64,000 nucleotides of DNA from Erinaceus europaeus (taxonomy: Eukaryota; Chordata; Mammalia; Eulipotyphla; Erinaceidae): the NCBI RefSeq assembly GCF_950295315.1, contig NC_080180.1, positions 64,799,411-64,863,410 on the forward strand, in the 5' to 3' direction. Below, piece after piece: positions 11,037 to 22,278 of the stretch (position 1 is the first letter of the stretch; every line of letters starts with the position of its first letter). Under the pieces are notes generated by a model that had not been told where the DNA came from, did no database searches, and was given only the letters and a program-made list of their open reading frames with translations. Position numbers and translations under genes: made by a program.

Positions 11037-12101
11037 CTATCCTGTTTGTATCTCTCCATCTCTCCCTAGTGGAGCAGGGCTCTGGGGAGGTAGGGTTCCA
11101 GAGTACGTTGGTGAGGTCGTCTGCCCAGGGAAGTCAGGTCGCTGGCTGAAAATACATTTAATATTAAAAAAAAAAGAAAATAAATTTAATATAAAGAAAA
11201 ACAAATTGCTTAATAATCAGGAATCTCAAGGCAAGGATATAACAGATGAGACCTGGGGTCCTGGTAGGTTTATTTTAGGTATATTGCAAGGGGCCGACTT
11301 TACTCATTTTTGCCTGCTCCTGATGGCTAACATGAAGGTGGAACAAAGGTAGTTTCTGGGGAGATGTTGTCAGAGTTGGAAATCGGAAAATTATAGACAT
11401 AGTGCTAACTGTAAGCCCCGTTGATTTGACCTGGGGCCCATATTCAGCACAGGAGCCTGTGTGACCTCTGCATCCCTGTAGGTCTGAGCTCACATTCTGT
11501 GGTCACGGCTGGGAGCATTCTAGGCTGCACCCATGGCCAGAGCCTCCAGTGGTAGAGTATTTTGGTCCAACCTCCCTTCAGAGAATGGGGCAGACCCTAC
11601 CACTGTTGATCCACTTTGAGGGCAAAGTCCTGTACGAGCTGTTTTTGACTCTTTTCTTTTCTTTTTTTTTTTTTTACCTTAGCTATTTTTTACCTTAACT
11701 CTTTACTGTCTTTAATGTTAATGGGTGCTTTTTTGGGGAGGGTGCAAGAATTCTCCCTTTTCCTTATCCATTTTGTCACTTCGGGTGTTATTTCACTCTA
11801 GTACTTTTGTCATTTCACATGTCAGCTGACTTAGGTTAGGGCCCCAAATGTGATAGGACACTGTCACTGTATTGTACATATATGCTTAGTTTTGTGGGTT
11901 TGGTATATTCTGCCAACTATACTAATCATGATCATTTACTTTCTCAGTTGAGAACAGTGCATTTCAGACTGCCATGACACAGGAGGTATTTTTAGCTGAG
12001 AAATGCTCCTTGCACTTCTAAGATAATGTCTATAAAGGGGACAAGAGCCTAAAGAGATCAGGATGCACAGTCAGAAAGAAAAGCTGTTGCAAAGGGTGCA
12101 G

Positions 12102-12230
12102 TCAGGGCAGAGGGTAGATAGCATAATGGTTATGCAAAAGAGACAGTCATGCCTGGAGCTCCAAAGTCCTAGGTTCAAGCCCCCTTCACCACCATCAGCC
12201 AGAGCTCTGGTTAAATAATAATGATGATAA

Positions 12231-12265
<35 letters not shown>

Positions 12266-12276
12266 AATTGTCTTTT
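12102..12276 (+). mobile_element. Type B tRNA SINE with (AAAT)n tail
   Basis: 'gggtagatagcataatggtt', 'aggttcaagccccc' and 'cagccagagctctgg', then about ten TAAA units. Directly followed by a type C SINE. Confidence 0.8.
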
Positions 12277-12280
12277 CGTG

Positions 12281-12370
12281 GCCTGAGAGGTGGTGCAGCG
12301 GATAAGACACTGGATTCTCAAGCATGAGGTCCCAAGTTCAATCTCTGGCAGTACCTGAACCAGGGTGATT
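12281..12370 (+). mobile_element. Type C tRNA SINE
   Basis: 'ggcctgagaggtggtgcagc', 'ataagacactggattctcaa', 'gcatgaggtcccaagttcaa' and 'tctctggcagtacctgaacc': the clearest tRNA-like head of this family in the window. Confidence 0.7.
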
Positions 12371-12673
12371 TTGACTCTTTTCTAATGACTCTGTTGGAAC
12401 TCAAGAGGACCATTTATTTATATTACCACCCACCATCACAGTATTGAAAAGACCGACATGCTGGGGCTCACGGAAGGACAGTGTTCTTCGAGTTGACTTG
12501 CCACTGAAAGTTCAGTGAGACGCACAGGCTGCCCTGAACGTAATTCAAGTGTGCCAACTCTCACAAGCGTCTTCATTTTCTCTGGTACAAGAAGCAGGCC
12601 GCATGGTCACTTTGCCAAGAACATGAGCATTTTGAATATGCAATTCTGTGATCCTGAGTGAAAGGGATGAAGA

Positions 12674-12977
12674 TTTTTTTCCCCTCCTGGTGTATTGCTG
12701 GGGCTCGGTGCCTGCCTTACGAATCCACTGCTCCTGGTGGACTGTTGTTTTTTTTTTTTTTTAAATTCCCATTTTTGTTGTTGTTGGATAGGACAGAGAG
12801 AAATTGAGAGGGGAGGGGAAGACAGAGAGATGGAGAGAAAGACAGACACTTGCAGACCTGCTTCACCACTTCTGAAGTGACCTCCCCTGTAGGACCAGGG
12901 GCTCAAACCAGGATCCTTACACCAGTCCTTGTGCTTTATACCATGTGCACTTAACCTGGTGGGCCACCACCCAGCCC
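12674..12977 (-). mobile_element. ERI-type SINE, long form, antisense
   Basis: Inverted 3' module 'gtattgctggggctcggtgc', GTT spacer, 'gcagacctgcttcaccactt', 'gggctcaaaccaggatcctt' and the head 'gtgggccaccacccagccct'. Moderately diverged. Confidence 0.88.
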
Positions 12978-13145
12978 TCAGGTCACAACATTTTAAAACT
13001 TTTACCACTGCAGTCATCAAAACAGAAGTGAGGAGGGGGATGTGGTGACCTCTAGTATTTTCAGTACTGAGCAGGTAAAACATACATTCCGAGTGTCTGA
13101 GTGGCAGTGGTAGCTACACAGAAGGTATAACACACCACTTGAGAA

Positions 13146-13418
13146 ATGGATGCTTTTTTATTGTTATTAATTTATTTATAAAATAAAAAATATCAATAAG
13201 ACTATAGGATAAGAGCAGTGCAACTTCACACAATTCCCACCACAAGAGTAGCATATCCCCTCCCCTCCCCTGATAGCTTTCTCATTCTCTATCCCTCTGG
13301 GAGCATGGACCCAGGGTCATTGTGGGATGCGGAAGGTGGAAGGTCTGGCTTCTGTAATTGCTTCCCCACTGAACATGGGCGTTGGCAGTTTAATCCGTGC
13401 CCCCAGCCTGTCCCTATG
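13146..13418 (-). mobile_element. L1 3'UTR fragment, antisense, with TSD
   Basis: 'actataggataagagcagtg' to 'gcccccagcctgtccct', the last ~250 bp of the L1 3'UTR. TSD: atg(g/a)atgcttttt at 13147-13159 and 13417-13429. Severely 5' truncated. Confidence 0.85.
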
Positions 13419-13478
13419 AATGCTTTTTAAAACACCTTCAAGACAATAACAACTGTTCCATTCACATAAAAGGACTCT

Positions 13479-13660
13479 AAAGGGGCTGGGTTAACATTCA
13501 AGGACCTGGGTTCGAGCCCCTAGGCCCCACCTGCACTGGGTACGCTACACAAGTGGTGAAGCAGTGTTGCAGGTGTCTCTTCGTCTCCTCCTGGCTATGT
13601 CTCCCCCTTCCCTCTCAATTTCTGGATATCTCTATTAAATGAAGAGTTTAAAAAAAAAAA
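13479..13660 (+). mobile_element. Older ERI-related SINE
   Basis: 'gacctgggttcgagccccta', 'ggccccacctgcactgggta', 'gtggtgaagcagtgttgcag' and 'tctctattaaatgaagagtt', then A13. The A-box half of the head is mostly missing. Confidence 0.7.
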
Positions 13661-14242
13661 AAAGGACTCAAAGAGGCAGGTCAGTATGCCCTGCACTTCA
13701 GAAAATCCCCTAGAGCTAATCAGAGATTTGAGTCTACCTGAGATATTGGACTCCTATCATTGAGGTAAACTTGTGTGGGTACACAGTATTAAAGCACAAA
13801 CCAAACAGAATGGACAATTAGGGATATATGTTTTTGAGAACGCAATCTAATATCATACAAACTGAAAACAGTCCTAAAAAGCAAAGATACTGATTCACAG
13901 CCTTTACTCTGTCCTTGGACACAGCAGAGGATATTCTCAAGAAATTAGAATTTAAAGCTGACTCTGTCTATGTTCCTTTTGTTGTTCTTGAAACATGTTC
14001 CTAGTCAATATAATAGCCATAATTGCTTTAAATGCTTCATCCTGAGATACGAATCTCGAGGCATTTTACTGCTGATAATAGCAAAAAGCCTCACTAGTTC
14101 ATGGTGCAATGGAGTTTTCTGGGATCCTAAAGAAGGAAGATACTTATTAAAGTGTACATCTATCATACTGCACTGAACACTGTAAAGAGTGCAATGTTGA
14201 AATGAAAATAATACTTTATGAGGGTGTTTACAAGTATAGATC

Positions 14243-14380
14243 AGGGTAGGAGAAACAACATAATGGTTAGGTAAGTAGAAACTTATGCCTGAGGCTTCGA
14301 GCTCCCAGTTTCAATCCCATGCAACACCATAAGCCAGAGCTGAGCAGTGCTCTGGTAAAAAAGATGTAAAAAGTAAAATT
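14243..14380 (+). mobile_element. Type B tRNA SINE
   Basis: 'aacaacataatggttaggta', 'ccagtttcaatccca' (B box), 'ataagccagagctgagcagt' and an A-rich end. Confidence 0.75.
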
Positions 14381-14551
14381 TAAGTTAAAAAAGAATGATT
14401 AAATCAATAATAATTAAAAAGAATAAACAATTGATGATCATATTTAATGAACTAATTTCGTGAGGTTGAACCTGTCTTATATTCTTGTAATAAAATTATT
14501 CTAGTAATAGAATAAATTCCTTTTAACATAATACATTTCATTTATCATTTT

Positions 14552-14929
14552 ACTTATTTATTTACTTATTTTTGTCTCCAGGGTTACTGCTGGGGCTCAG
14601 TGCTAGCACTATGAATCTACTGCTCCTGGTGGCCATTTTTTCCACTCTTTTTTTTTTTTTTTTGGATAGGACAAAGAGAAATTGAAAGGGGAGGGGCAGG
14701 ATCAAGAGGTGGAGAGAAAGACAGACACCTACAGATCTGCTTCACCGCTTGTGAAGTGAAGTCCCTGCAAGTGGGGGGAGCTGGGGGCTCGAACCGGAAT
14801 CCTTGCGCCAGTCCTTGTGATTCCTACCACTGCCCTTGCGATTCCTTGCGATTCCTTGCGATTCCTTGCGATTCCTTACGATTCCTACCATATGCCCTTA
14901 ACCCCGTGTGATGCTGCCCCACCCTCCTC
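14552..14929 (-). mobile_element. ERI-type SINE, long form, antisense, with TSD and internal decamer array
   Basis: Inverted 3' module ('ctccagggttactgctgggg'), T17, purine tract, 'gggggctcgaaccggaatcc' and head. TSD catttatcatttt at 14539-14551 and 14930-14942. The element is longer than normal because the segment between B box and head holds a decamer tandem repeat (14834-14883). Confidence 0.92.
14834..14883. repeat. 10-bp tandem repeat inside a SINE
   Basis: Five units of ccttgcgatt (the last with one change, ccttacgatt), bracketed by 'attcctacca' on both sides. It expands the SINE segment that normally reads once between the two promoter boxes. Confidence 0.9.
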
Positions 14930-15309
14930 CATTTATCATTTTCTGTAAATAAAAAAATAAATAACTGTGTACAACCTGATTTAAATTTTTATTGTACTGT
15001 CTATCACTGGTATTGATAATAGGAATTGTATTGGATATGGAGTATTTCCTGCTTTTTTATTTTCTGATACAATTACAGAATATATGTATGGTCTGTTATT
15101 TCTTTGTGGTAATGATTTTTAACAATTAAATAGATATAAATATCATTCAGTGGAAATTATAATAAGACAAAGTAGCAAAGAGATCTGTAAAGAATAAAAA
15201 GATTTTTATAGAATCAGTAATAAATGGAGATGGAGTTAAAGTCTATCTGCATGTTACATAGAATCATTGACTAAATTTTATTTTTTTAAAAAAATTTTTA
15301 AAAATATTT

Positions 15310-15485
15310 TTAAAGTATTTTATTTATATTGTTTTTGAGAGAGATGCAGATAGAGAGAGACACAGAGAGAAACACCAGAGCCCTGCTCAGCTCTGGCTTA
15401 TGGTGGTGCGGGGGATTGAACCTGGGACTTCAGAGCCTCAGGCATGAGAGTCTCTTTGCGTAACCATTATGTTATCTACCCCATT
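15310..15485 (-). mobile_element. Type B tRNA SINE, antisense
   Basis: 'ccagagccctgctcagctct', 'ggcttatggtggtgcggggg', 'attgaacctgggac', 'tcaggcatgagagtctcttt' and 'accattatgttatctacccc' are the inverse of the type B consensus, preceded by a purine-rich GA tract. Confidence 0.85.
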
Positions 15486-15514
15486 GGACTAGATTTGATT
15501 TCTAAAATGATTGG

Positions 15515-15830
15515 AAATAAAAGGATGGGGCCAGCTGGTGGCTCACCTGGTCAAATATATGCACACACTGCTATGTGGTTAAGCACTGATTTGAAGCTCT
15601 CATCAAAACACAGGAACACTAGCAAAGGCAAGTTTCACCAGCAATGGAGTGGTGTTGCTCTCTTTCTCTCTCTCTCTCTCTCTCTCCTCTCCCTTTCCCT
15701 CTCTCTCTCCATTTTCCCACCTCTCTCACCAGCTATCTGAAGGAAAAAAACAAAAAACATGACATCTTGGAATTGTGGGATCCTGCAGGCAATGACCCCC
15801 AGTGATCATCCTGGTTGGAAAAAAAGGGGG
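15515..15830 (+). mobile_element. Degenerate SINE with (CT)n tract
   Basis: 'ggggccagctggtggctcac' head-like start, a weak middle, a CT-rich run (about 15658-15700), then 'tcctgcaggcaatgaccccc' and 'agtgatcatcctgg', like a distant relative of the long-form 3' module. Family uncertain. Confidence 0.4.
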
Positions 15831-16084
15831 GGCTGGAGGAGGAAAGAAAAGAAAAACCTTTTAATAAAAAAAAATCAAGTTAAATAATTACTAATATTAG
15901 AAACTGATAATTATTGGAAACGTATATTGTATATTAATTGGAAATCTATGTCCATAGTACATAGACTTAAAAGTTTCAAGATCAAGTATAAACTGTCATC
16001 TGCACAAATTCAAATCTGGGGAGTAAATACATTCGGAGAAAGAAAAATGACTGAGAGCAAATGACTGAGAGCAGGCACAAAGAG

Positions 16085-16447
16085 TTTTCTAAGTTGGTGG
16101 CAGTGTTAGGCCAACCAGACTTCCCTGGACTGACGACCCCACCCATGTGTCCTGGAGCCCCGCTTCCCCAGAGCCCTGCCCCACTAGGGAAAGAGAGAGG
16201 CCGGCTGGGAGTGTGGATCCACCTGTCAACACCCATGTTCAGCGGAGAAGCAATTACAGAAGCCAGACCTTCCACCCTCTGCATCCCACAATGACCCTGG
16301 GTCCATACTCCCAGAGGGATAAAGAATAGGAAAGCTATCAGGGGAGGGGATGGGATATGGAGTTCTGGTGGTGGGAATTGTGTGGAGTTGTACCCCTCTT
16401 ATCCTACGGTTTTGTCAGAGTTTCCTTTATTAAAAAAAAAAAAAAAA
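16085..16447 (+). mobile_element. L1 3'UTR end, sense, with poly-A
   Basis: 'ccaaccagacttccctggac', 'gtgtcctggagccccgcttc', 'gggtccatactcccagaggg', 'tggtggtgggaattgtgtgg' and 'ctcttatcctacggttttgt', then A17. Close to the 38519 and 63184 copies in inverse orientation. 5' truncated. Confidence 0.88.
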
Positions 16448-16991
16448 GAAATAAGGTAAGAACATAAGTAGTTACTGTCATGATAATATGTTAAATTCTT
16501 TAGGAATAAATGCAAAAATGGAGCAAGACCTCAAAGGAAGGCTAGGAATAAGTGTTCAAAATTTAAAAACCTGGAAAAGTGCTATTAATGCCACAAAAAT
16601 TGTTGAAATAACCAAGTGAAAGAGTACAGGAACAGAAAGGCAGAGAGCTCACATTTGCATTACCAATCAACTTGATCTAAATCAAAACACGAAGACTGCC
16701 AGAGCTCTTAGAATCTCCAACATCGAGTTTCTGGAACTAATCTCAGATGTTACAGAAAGAGGCAGATCTAGAAATGTCTGTTTGTACTGGTGATTAAAGT
16801 CTTCATTAAAGAATCTAAAAAAAAATGTTGGTCTTTTGTTCAAAAACTATTTTGAATATCCAGACTGATGATATCACATTTAAAAATAAGGAGATCATTC
16901 TATTCTAAGGTGGTGACAATATTCAGGACATTGGCCCTACCTGTATACAAAACAGTAATTCACTGGATGGAATTTATGTTTTCACTAGATA

Positions 16992-16992
<1 letters not shown>

Positions 16993-17031
<39 letters not shown>
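16993..17031. repeat. (TG)n microsatellite
   Basis: About nineteen uninterrupted TG units. Confidence 0.9.
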
Positions 17032-17034
<3 letters not shown>

Positions 17035-17292
17035 TGATTTTATTTTTTAGCAGCCAAAAATTGTAATGAAAGACAAGTAGAACTTTGTGCTCCCAAGACC
17101 TATATGCTTTTCTCACTTTCAGATGAATATTTATACTTCACAGGATTTCTGTTTAAACTTTTTTTTTTATCCCAAAGATAAAACACAAGGCAGAGCGACC
17201 GACCTTGAAGTTCCTCCCACCAAGTTTCCTGGAGGTTATGATTGGACATCTTCCTAGCAGATGGCCAAGTGCAGACTTCCACAGAAAATCTG

Positions 17293-17363
17293 AGGAGAAA
17301 AGTAAAGAATTGCATTTGAGATGCTGAAAAGGGAGGTTAGGAGGGGGTTGTATAGAATCATTT
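17293..17363 (+). repeat. Source copy of a 70-bp dispersed duplication
   Basis: 'aggagaaaagtaaagaattg' through 'gtatagaatcattt' recurs at 18106-18175 in the same orientation with about two differences (atgctg/atactg and one A fewer). Not a known mobile element. Confidence 0.85.
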
Positions 17364-17364
17364 T

Positions 17365-18080
17365 CTGTCAGTTCTTTCCCCAGCACTGTATTTAATCAGT
17401 GTTGTAGATATATTGCAAATAGTATTTTGCTAAAATGTTAAACGCAGCTATATATTTTCAATTGTCTAGGTGTACGATAATATAAAAATTATGTGTTGAT
17501 ATGTGACCTCTTTTTAATATTTGCAAAAAAAACTTCTTGCAAGAAGTATCATGTGTGTAGATCAGAGAAGTGATAATTAGCAAGGTTTCTACTCTATTTA
17601 ATCTCACACCTCTTCTGAATATAATCAGGCATTAGCTTTCTAAATTTATCCAAATGAACATCAGACTAGCTTATAAAATTTAAAAAGAAAATGCCACAAG
17701 GAAGCTGGTGAACTATGTCAAATTTCACTGCATATATATATAGGATGTGATTTATTAATCTCTCTCATTTACAACTGGTTTGGAAGAAGCAACATTTGCT
17801 TTTCATAAAATTACACCTTTTAAATTATCTCCCTCTTAGTATATTCTTTATACAAAATAGACTAAAGCATATCTTTATTACCTGGAAAAAGATTGGCAAA
17901 ATATCTTTCAAATAACAGAAGACCAGACCTTAAAAGGAAAATGACTGTGCATCTAACATCAAGTTTGTGTAGAGGGCCAACTATGGAATTGCTTCTCTGG
18001 CTTGGGAAGTATTCTTTTATCTGTAGACTTTAAACCTTACCAAGTCTTCAACTGTTTGGTGTTCTTGTGATAAAGAAAGA
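17365..18080. other. Single-copy AT-rich DNA
   Basis: No gene, RNA or repeat recognised. Confidence 0.45.
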
Positions 18081-18106
18081 TATATCTTTCTGAATATATT
18101 CAGAAA
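18076..18106. repeat. Two overlapping perfect palindromes
   Basis: aaagatatatcttt (18076-18089) and tttctgaatatattcagaaa (18087-18106), each its own reverse complement, overlapping by 3 bp and ending exactly where the 70-bp duplicate starts. Confidence 0.9.
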
Positions 18107-18175
18107 GGAGAAAAGTAAAGAATTGCATTTGAGATACTGAAAGGGAGGTTAGGAGGGGGTTGTATAGAATCATTT
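18106..18175 (+). repeat. Second copy of the 70-bp duplication
   Basis: Near-identical to 17293-17363. It follows directly on the palindrome pair, which suggests a templated insertion during break repair. Confidence 0.85.
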
Positions 18176-18592
18176 CTATACAATGAATTTTTTTTCAAAT
18201 ATATTTTTTATATATTTTTTTCAAATATCTGAATTCTGTACTAAAGAAAAGCTTTTGGAAAAAGAGTAACTGAATGGTACACACATAATGTCACCTTATT
18301 TTTCGTTGAGAGTATGTTTTGAAATAAGTTTCATCTAATCTTTTTCTTCTTCAACAACTGTTTGTAAGCACCTATTAAAGACAGTAGATGACTCATAATA
18401 GGTTCTTATCACCAAGGAGTTTGGTTCAAAGAAAATGATTATTACAGGAATGTTGAGAAAAAATGTAAATAACCCAAGTAGTGGAAATGACTTGTTCTTT
18501 ATTGAGACTTGAGTATATATACTTGCATTTTGCCAAGGGCACTGCATATACAACTTAGAGTAAATGTAACCCCAGTCCTCTCAGTCATGATG

Positions 18593-18907
18593 ATGGAACA
18601 ACAGAGAAACACCTCGGCTGGGACCAACATGCACAGAACTTGCAGAAGATGAATTGGAAGCTATCCTGACTCCAGATGCTGTGCTTTCACCACCCACACA
18701 GAATCCTATGCAGAACTTTCAACCTCCAGTAAACACCATGAGTACTGTGCCATAGCTTCCTGACCGTCCCCTTCGGTGAAGAGATGGCAGGACGTGAATT
18801 AACCCAGACTATTAAGTATGATTCCTGCCCATGCTCCCACAATGCACCAGGGACATATTCTAATCACCTCGATTTTTCTCAATATGAAGATATCCAGTGA
18901 TGCCTCC
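18593..18907 (+). pseudogene. Possible decayed coding sequence, two frames joined by a frameshift
   Basis: A plus frame without stops from about 18597 reads ELAEDELEAILTPDAVLSPP and onward to a stop at about 18752. A second frame opens about there and runs 45-50 codons to a stop near 18900, ending NHLDFSQYEDIQ. Together they look like the C-terminal part of an acidic/Pro-Gln-rich protein interrupted by one frameshift. I do not recognise the parent. No poly-A tail or TSD was found, so processed origin is unproven. It could also be chance. Confidence 0.25.
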
Positions 18908-19752
18908 CTTCCTTTTGTTCTTGGCATGGAAACCACTTATATAATAGATCATTGTATAACCTGAGATTTCTATAGCCAGTAACAAACAATACATTTTTCT
19001 CTGACCATAACTGAAACATTGGATTGCTTAATTACGATGCCACTGTCAACCTTCCTCTTGCTTTGAAGGGGTTATTAAACACCACTTCTCCCATAGCGCA
19101 TCTCTGGTGCACAGCTGGAGCATCCAGAAAGTGCTCGTGGATGCCTTTATTTCACTGTGCGATGATTGGTCTATTGTACTGCATTGACACTCCCTGCCCT
19201 CAAACCACTATTGATCAGCACTAGAGTATCTGTTCTGCTTTTTCATGATAATATCTGACATTTTTTCATCCATATCTGACATTTAAATAGCATGTTGCTG
19301 CCATCTAATCAAACAGGAGGCTTTTAGGCCATAGTTACATTCTTTTATTTTCCTAAAATTCAGTTGCATTTAATTTCGGTATCTTTCTTTTTCCCTCTTT
19401 TTCAGATTTCCCATACTGTCACATCACTCGCTGTATATGAAGACATTATTTCTGAGGAGGGAGGAAAGGACTAAATATTGAGGAGAAATACACTCCCAGT
19501 ATTTTACTGAGGATAAAATATTTTATCCCCAAAGATAATAACTACACTTCTTTACAGGTACAAATGCAAATTATCTCATTGACCTGCAAATAGGAATCTT
19601 GTGTAAATTCAGGATAAATATGATATCTCTACTTACTTTAACTCCAGTGGAAATTATGTTCCAGGATTCAGGGCTAGAGCGTGACTTACAGTATATGTGA
19701 AAATGGATCTATCTAATCTAAGCACTAATAGACCGCACTATTAACTTCTTTT

Positions 19753-19915
19753 TTAAATATAGATTTTATTTATTAATTAATGTGAAAGATAAAGAGAGAG
19801 AGAGGGAGAAAGAACCAGACATCACTCTGGTACATGTGCTTCCAGGGCTTGAACTCAGGACCTCATGCCTAAGAGTGCAATGCTTTATCCACAGCACCAC
19901 CTCCTGGACCACCAC
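19753..19915 (-). mobile_element. Type C tRNA SINE, antisense
   Basis: 'ttttatttattaattaatgt' (tail), GA tract, 'accagacatcactctggtac', 'gggcttgaactcaggacctc' (B box), then 'tgctttatccacagcaccac' and 'ctcctgg'. A good match to the inverse of 12281-12370. Confidence 0.8.
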
Positions 19916-19964
19916 TATTAACTTCTCACCCCATTCCCCTTACTTTTTTGGGATAAAGATAGAG

Positions 19965-20155
19965 AAATTGGGGCCTGGCAGTGGTACACCTGGTTGTGTT
20001 CACGTTACACTGCAAAAGGTCTGAGATTCAAGCCCTTGGTCCCCACTTGCAGGGGAAGTGAGTGGTGAAGCAGGTCTGCAGGTGTCAGCCTTTTTCTCCT
20101 CCCCTCTGTCTTCCCCTGCTCTCTAAATTTCTCTTTGTCCTAAAAAATGAGAAGG
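19965..20155 (+). mobile_element. Older ERI-related SINE
   Basis: 'ggggcctggcagtggtacac', 'gattcaagcccttggtcccc' and 'gtggtgaagcaggtctgcag', pyrimidine tract and A-rich end. Confidence 0.78.
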
Positions 20156-20184
20156 AAAAAATAGGCATGTGGACAGTTTAAAAT

Positions 20185-20372
20185 GTGTATTTATATATTT
20201 AGGATAGAGACAGTGAGAAGTTGAGAGGAAAGGGCAAAATAGCGACACACCTGCAGCACTGTTTCACTGCTTGTGAAGCTTACTCCCTGCGGGTAGGAAC
20301 CAGGGCTTGAACGCAGGTCCTTGAGCACTGTAATATTTGTATTGAACTTGGCGTACCACCACAAAGCCCATT
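20185..20372 (-). mobile_element. Older ERI-related SINE, antisense
   Basis: 'atatttaggatagagacagt', 'cctgcagcactgtttcactg' and 'cagggcttgaacgcaggtcc', then 'accaccacaaagccc'. Head-to-head with the preceding plus copy, 30 bp apart. Confidence 0.78.
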
Positions 20373-20874
20373 AGACAGTTTTTAACATGCAGACTTTTAT
20401 TTTGTATTCTCAAATAATAGCTTTTTTGAACTAAAAAAAAAAAACAAAAAAAAACTAGACTTGTAATTATATTAAAGATAGCATTCATTGAATTTATTTG
20501 AATAGATTAGAGATTTTATTATGGCTTTCTCTGTGTTAGGTAAATAGCTAAATTGTGTTCCTTTTTCTTCTACTGTTCCATGGGGGAAAACGAATACTAA
20601 ATATCTGCTCTAAAAACAAGTTTTATTCATGACATAAATATTCTGGAGAAAAATAAGTTATAAAATAGTTCTAAAATTTGAAAGTTGTTCAAAACTGCCC
20701 TGAAAATTCATAAGTTATAAACATTGAAAACTTCAGGCATTTTATTCTATGAATAGGGATCCGAGATAAGAAGTCTAGCGTGCTCAGGTAGGCATATTCA
20801 GAACTAACACCTAAATGAGGTAGATTGTGTGGGTTCCTGGTAGATGGGATTGTAGTCTTGAAACAGTGCAATTT

Positions 20875-21187
20875 GGGAGCCGGGCAGCAGTGCAGCGGGT
20901 TAAGCACATGTGGTGCAAAGCGCAAGGACTGGCATAAGGATCCCGGTTAGAGCCCCCGGCTCCCCACCTGCAGGGGAGTCACTTCCCAGGCGGTGAAGCA
21001 GGTCTGCAGGTGTCTGTCTTTCTCTCCCCCCCCCCCCTGTCTTCCTCTCCTCTCTCCATTTCTCTCTGTCCTGTCTAACAATGGTGACATCAATAACAAC
21101 AACAATAACAATAACTACAACAGTAAAACAGCAAGGGCAACAAAAGGGAAAGTAAATAAATAAAATATAAAAAAATCTTTCAAAAAT
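20875..21187 (+). mobile_element. ERI-type tRNA SINE, short form, with TSD
   Basis: 'gggagccgggcagcagtgca' head, 'cggttagagcc' B box, 'ctccccacctgcaggggagt', poly-C9, CAA spacer, '(aaat)' tail. TSD agtgc(a/g)attt at 20865-20874 and 21188-21197. Confidence 0.93.
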
Positions 21188-21434
21188 AGTGCGATTTATT
21201 TAGTGAAGATGCTATTAAATGCAGCCAGCTAGATTCCTTTCTTCAATGGAAATTAAAGAAGATGCTCTTTTAATTATCTTTATTTAAGATGTCATGAAGG
21301 TAGTTTTATTGTCTACATCTAAATAACACACCAGAAATTTATTTAATTGAAACTGAATATGATTTTCATATGTAAACACACTTAACCATGTGTGAGTGTG
21401 CTAGTACTCTGTCTATGTTTATCTCATGCATGAC

Positions 21435-21960
21435 TTTAAAAATATTTATTTATTTTGCATAGAGACAGAGAGAAATTGAGAGAGGATGAGAAGATACAGG
21501 TGGGGAAAGAAAGAGATGCTAAACCGGTGTGAGGATCCCGGTTCGAGCCCCCGGCTCCTCACCTGCAGGAGGTTGCTTCACAAGTGGTGAAGCAGGTCTG
21601 CAGGTGTCTGTCTTTCTCTCCCCCTCTCTGTCTTCCCCTCCTCTCTCCATTTCTCTCTGTCCTATCCAACAACAACAGCTATGACAACAATAACAGCTAC
21701 AACAAGGGCAATAAAATGGGAAAAATGGCTTCCAGGAGCAGTGGATTTGTAGTTCAAGCACCAAGCCCCAGGAGTAACCCTGGAGGCAAAAAAAAAAAAA
21801 AAAAAGAAAGAAAGAAAGAAAAGAAAGAAAAAAGAAAGAGATGCCTGCAACACTTCACCACTTGTGAAGCCTCCCACTGCAGGTGGGGACCAGGGACTTG
21901 AACCTGGGTCCTTGTGCCTGGTAGCTTTTGCGCTCAAGTGGGTGCAACACAGCCTGGCCC
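21435..21960 (-). mobile_element. Older ERI-related SINE, antisense, interrupted
   Basis: 21435-21519 is the tail and body ('atttattttgcatagagaca') and 21845-21960 the rest ('cctgcaacacttcaccactt', 'gacttgaacctgggtccttg', 'gcaacacagcctggccc'). A younger ERI SINE inserted between the halves. Confidence 0.82.
21520..21830 (+). mobile_element. ERI-type SINE, long form, 5' truncated, nested
   Basis: Begins at 'taaaccggtgtgaggatccc', so about 50 bp of the head is missing. Intact 3' module and a long A/AAAG tail. TSD aaagaaagagatgc at 21506-21519 and 21831-21844, which lies inside the older SINE and proves the nesting. Confidence 0.92.
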
Positions 21961-22059
21961 CTATTTTACTCGTGATCACTCTACCAACTGAAGGAACTGA
22001 ATTCCCAAAGGGTTTAGAATGTGCCTCTAAATTCTAAATTTCCCTCTGAATTTCTCTAT

Positions 22060-22260
22060 GTCTTCTTTATTTATTTGATAGAAACAGCCATAAATCAAGA
22101 GGGAATGTAGTGAGACAGAGGGAGAGAGACAGAGAGACACCTGCAGCCCTGCTTCACCACTCACTTCCTGCTGCAGGTGGGGACGGGGGCTCGAACCGGG
22201 GTCCTTGTACATATCCTTATTCAACGTACTGCGTGTCCTTAACTGAGTGGTCCACTGCAC
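22060..22260 (-). mobile_element. Older ERI-related SINE, antisense
   Basis: 'ttatttatttgatagaaaca', 'aatcaagagggaatgtagtg', 'ctgcagccctgcttcaccac' and 'gggggctcgaaccggggtcc', then 'gtggtccactgcacacct'. Confidence 0.82.
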
Positions 22261-22278
22261 ACCTCCATGTCTATTTTT

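Larger units (their letters stand above)
10140..11640 (-). mobile_element. L1 3'UTR, antisense, split by two SINEs
   Basis: 'accataggttaagaggggta', 'tccctctgggagtatggacc', 'gctgaacatgggc', 'ctagtggagcagggctctgg' and 'gagctcacattctgtggtca' are in the same order as in the other antisense L1 tails. A plus SINE (10210-10500) sits in its 3' A-rich end and a minus SINE (10730-11036) in its middle. 11160-11210 is an A-rich local insertion. Confidence 0.8.

Noticed and set aside
10798..11352. 184-codon plus frame
   Set aside because: Runs through an antisense SINE into antisense L1 3'UTR.
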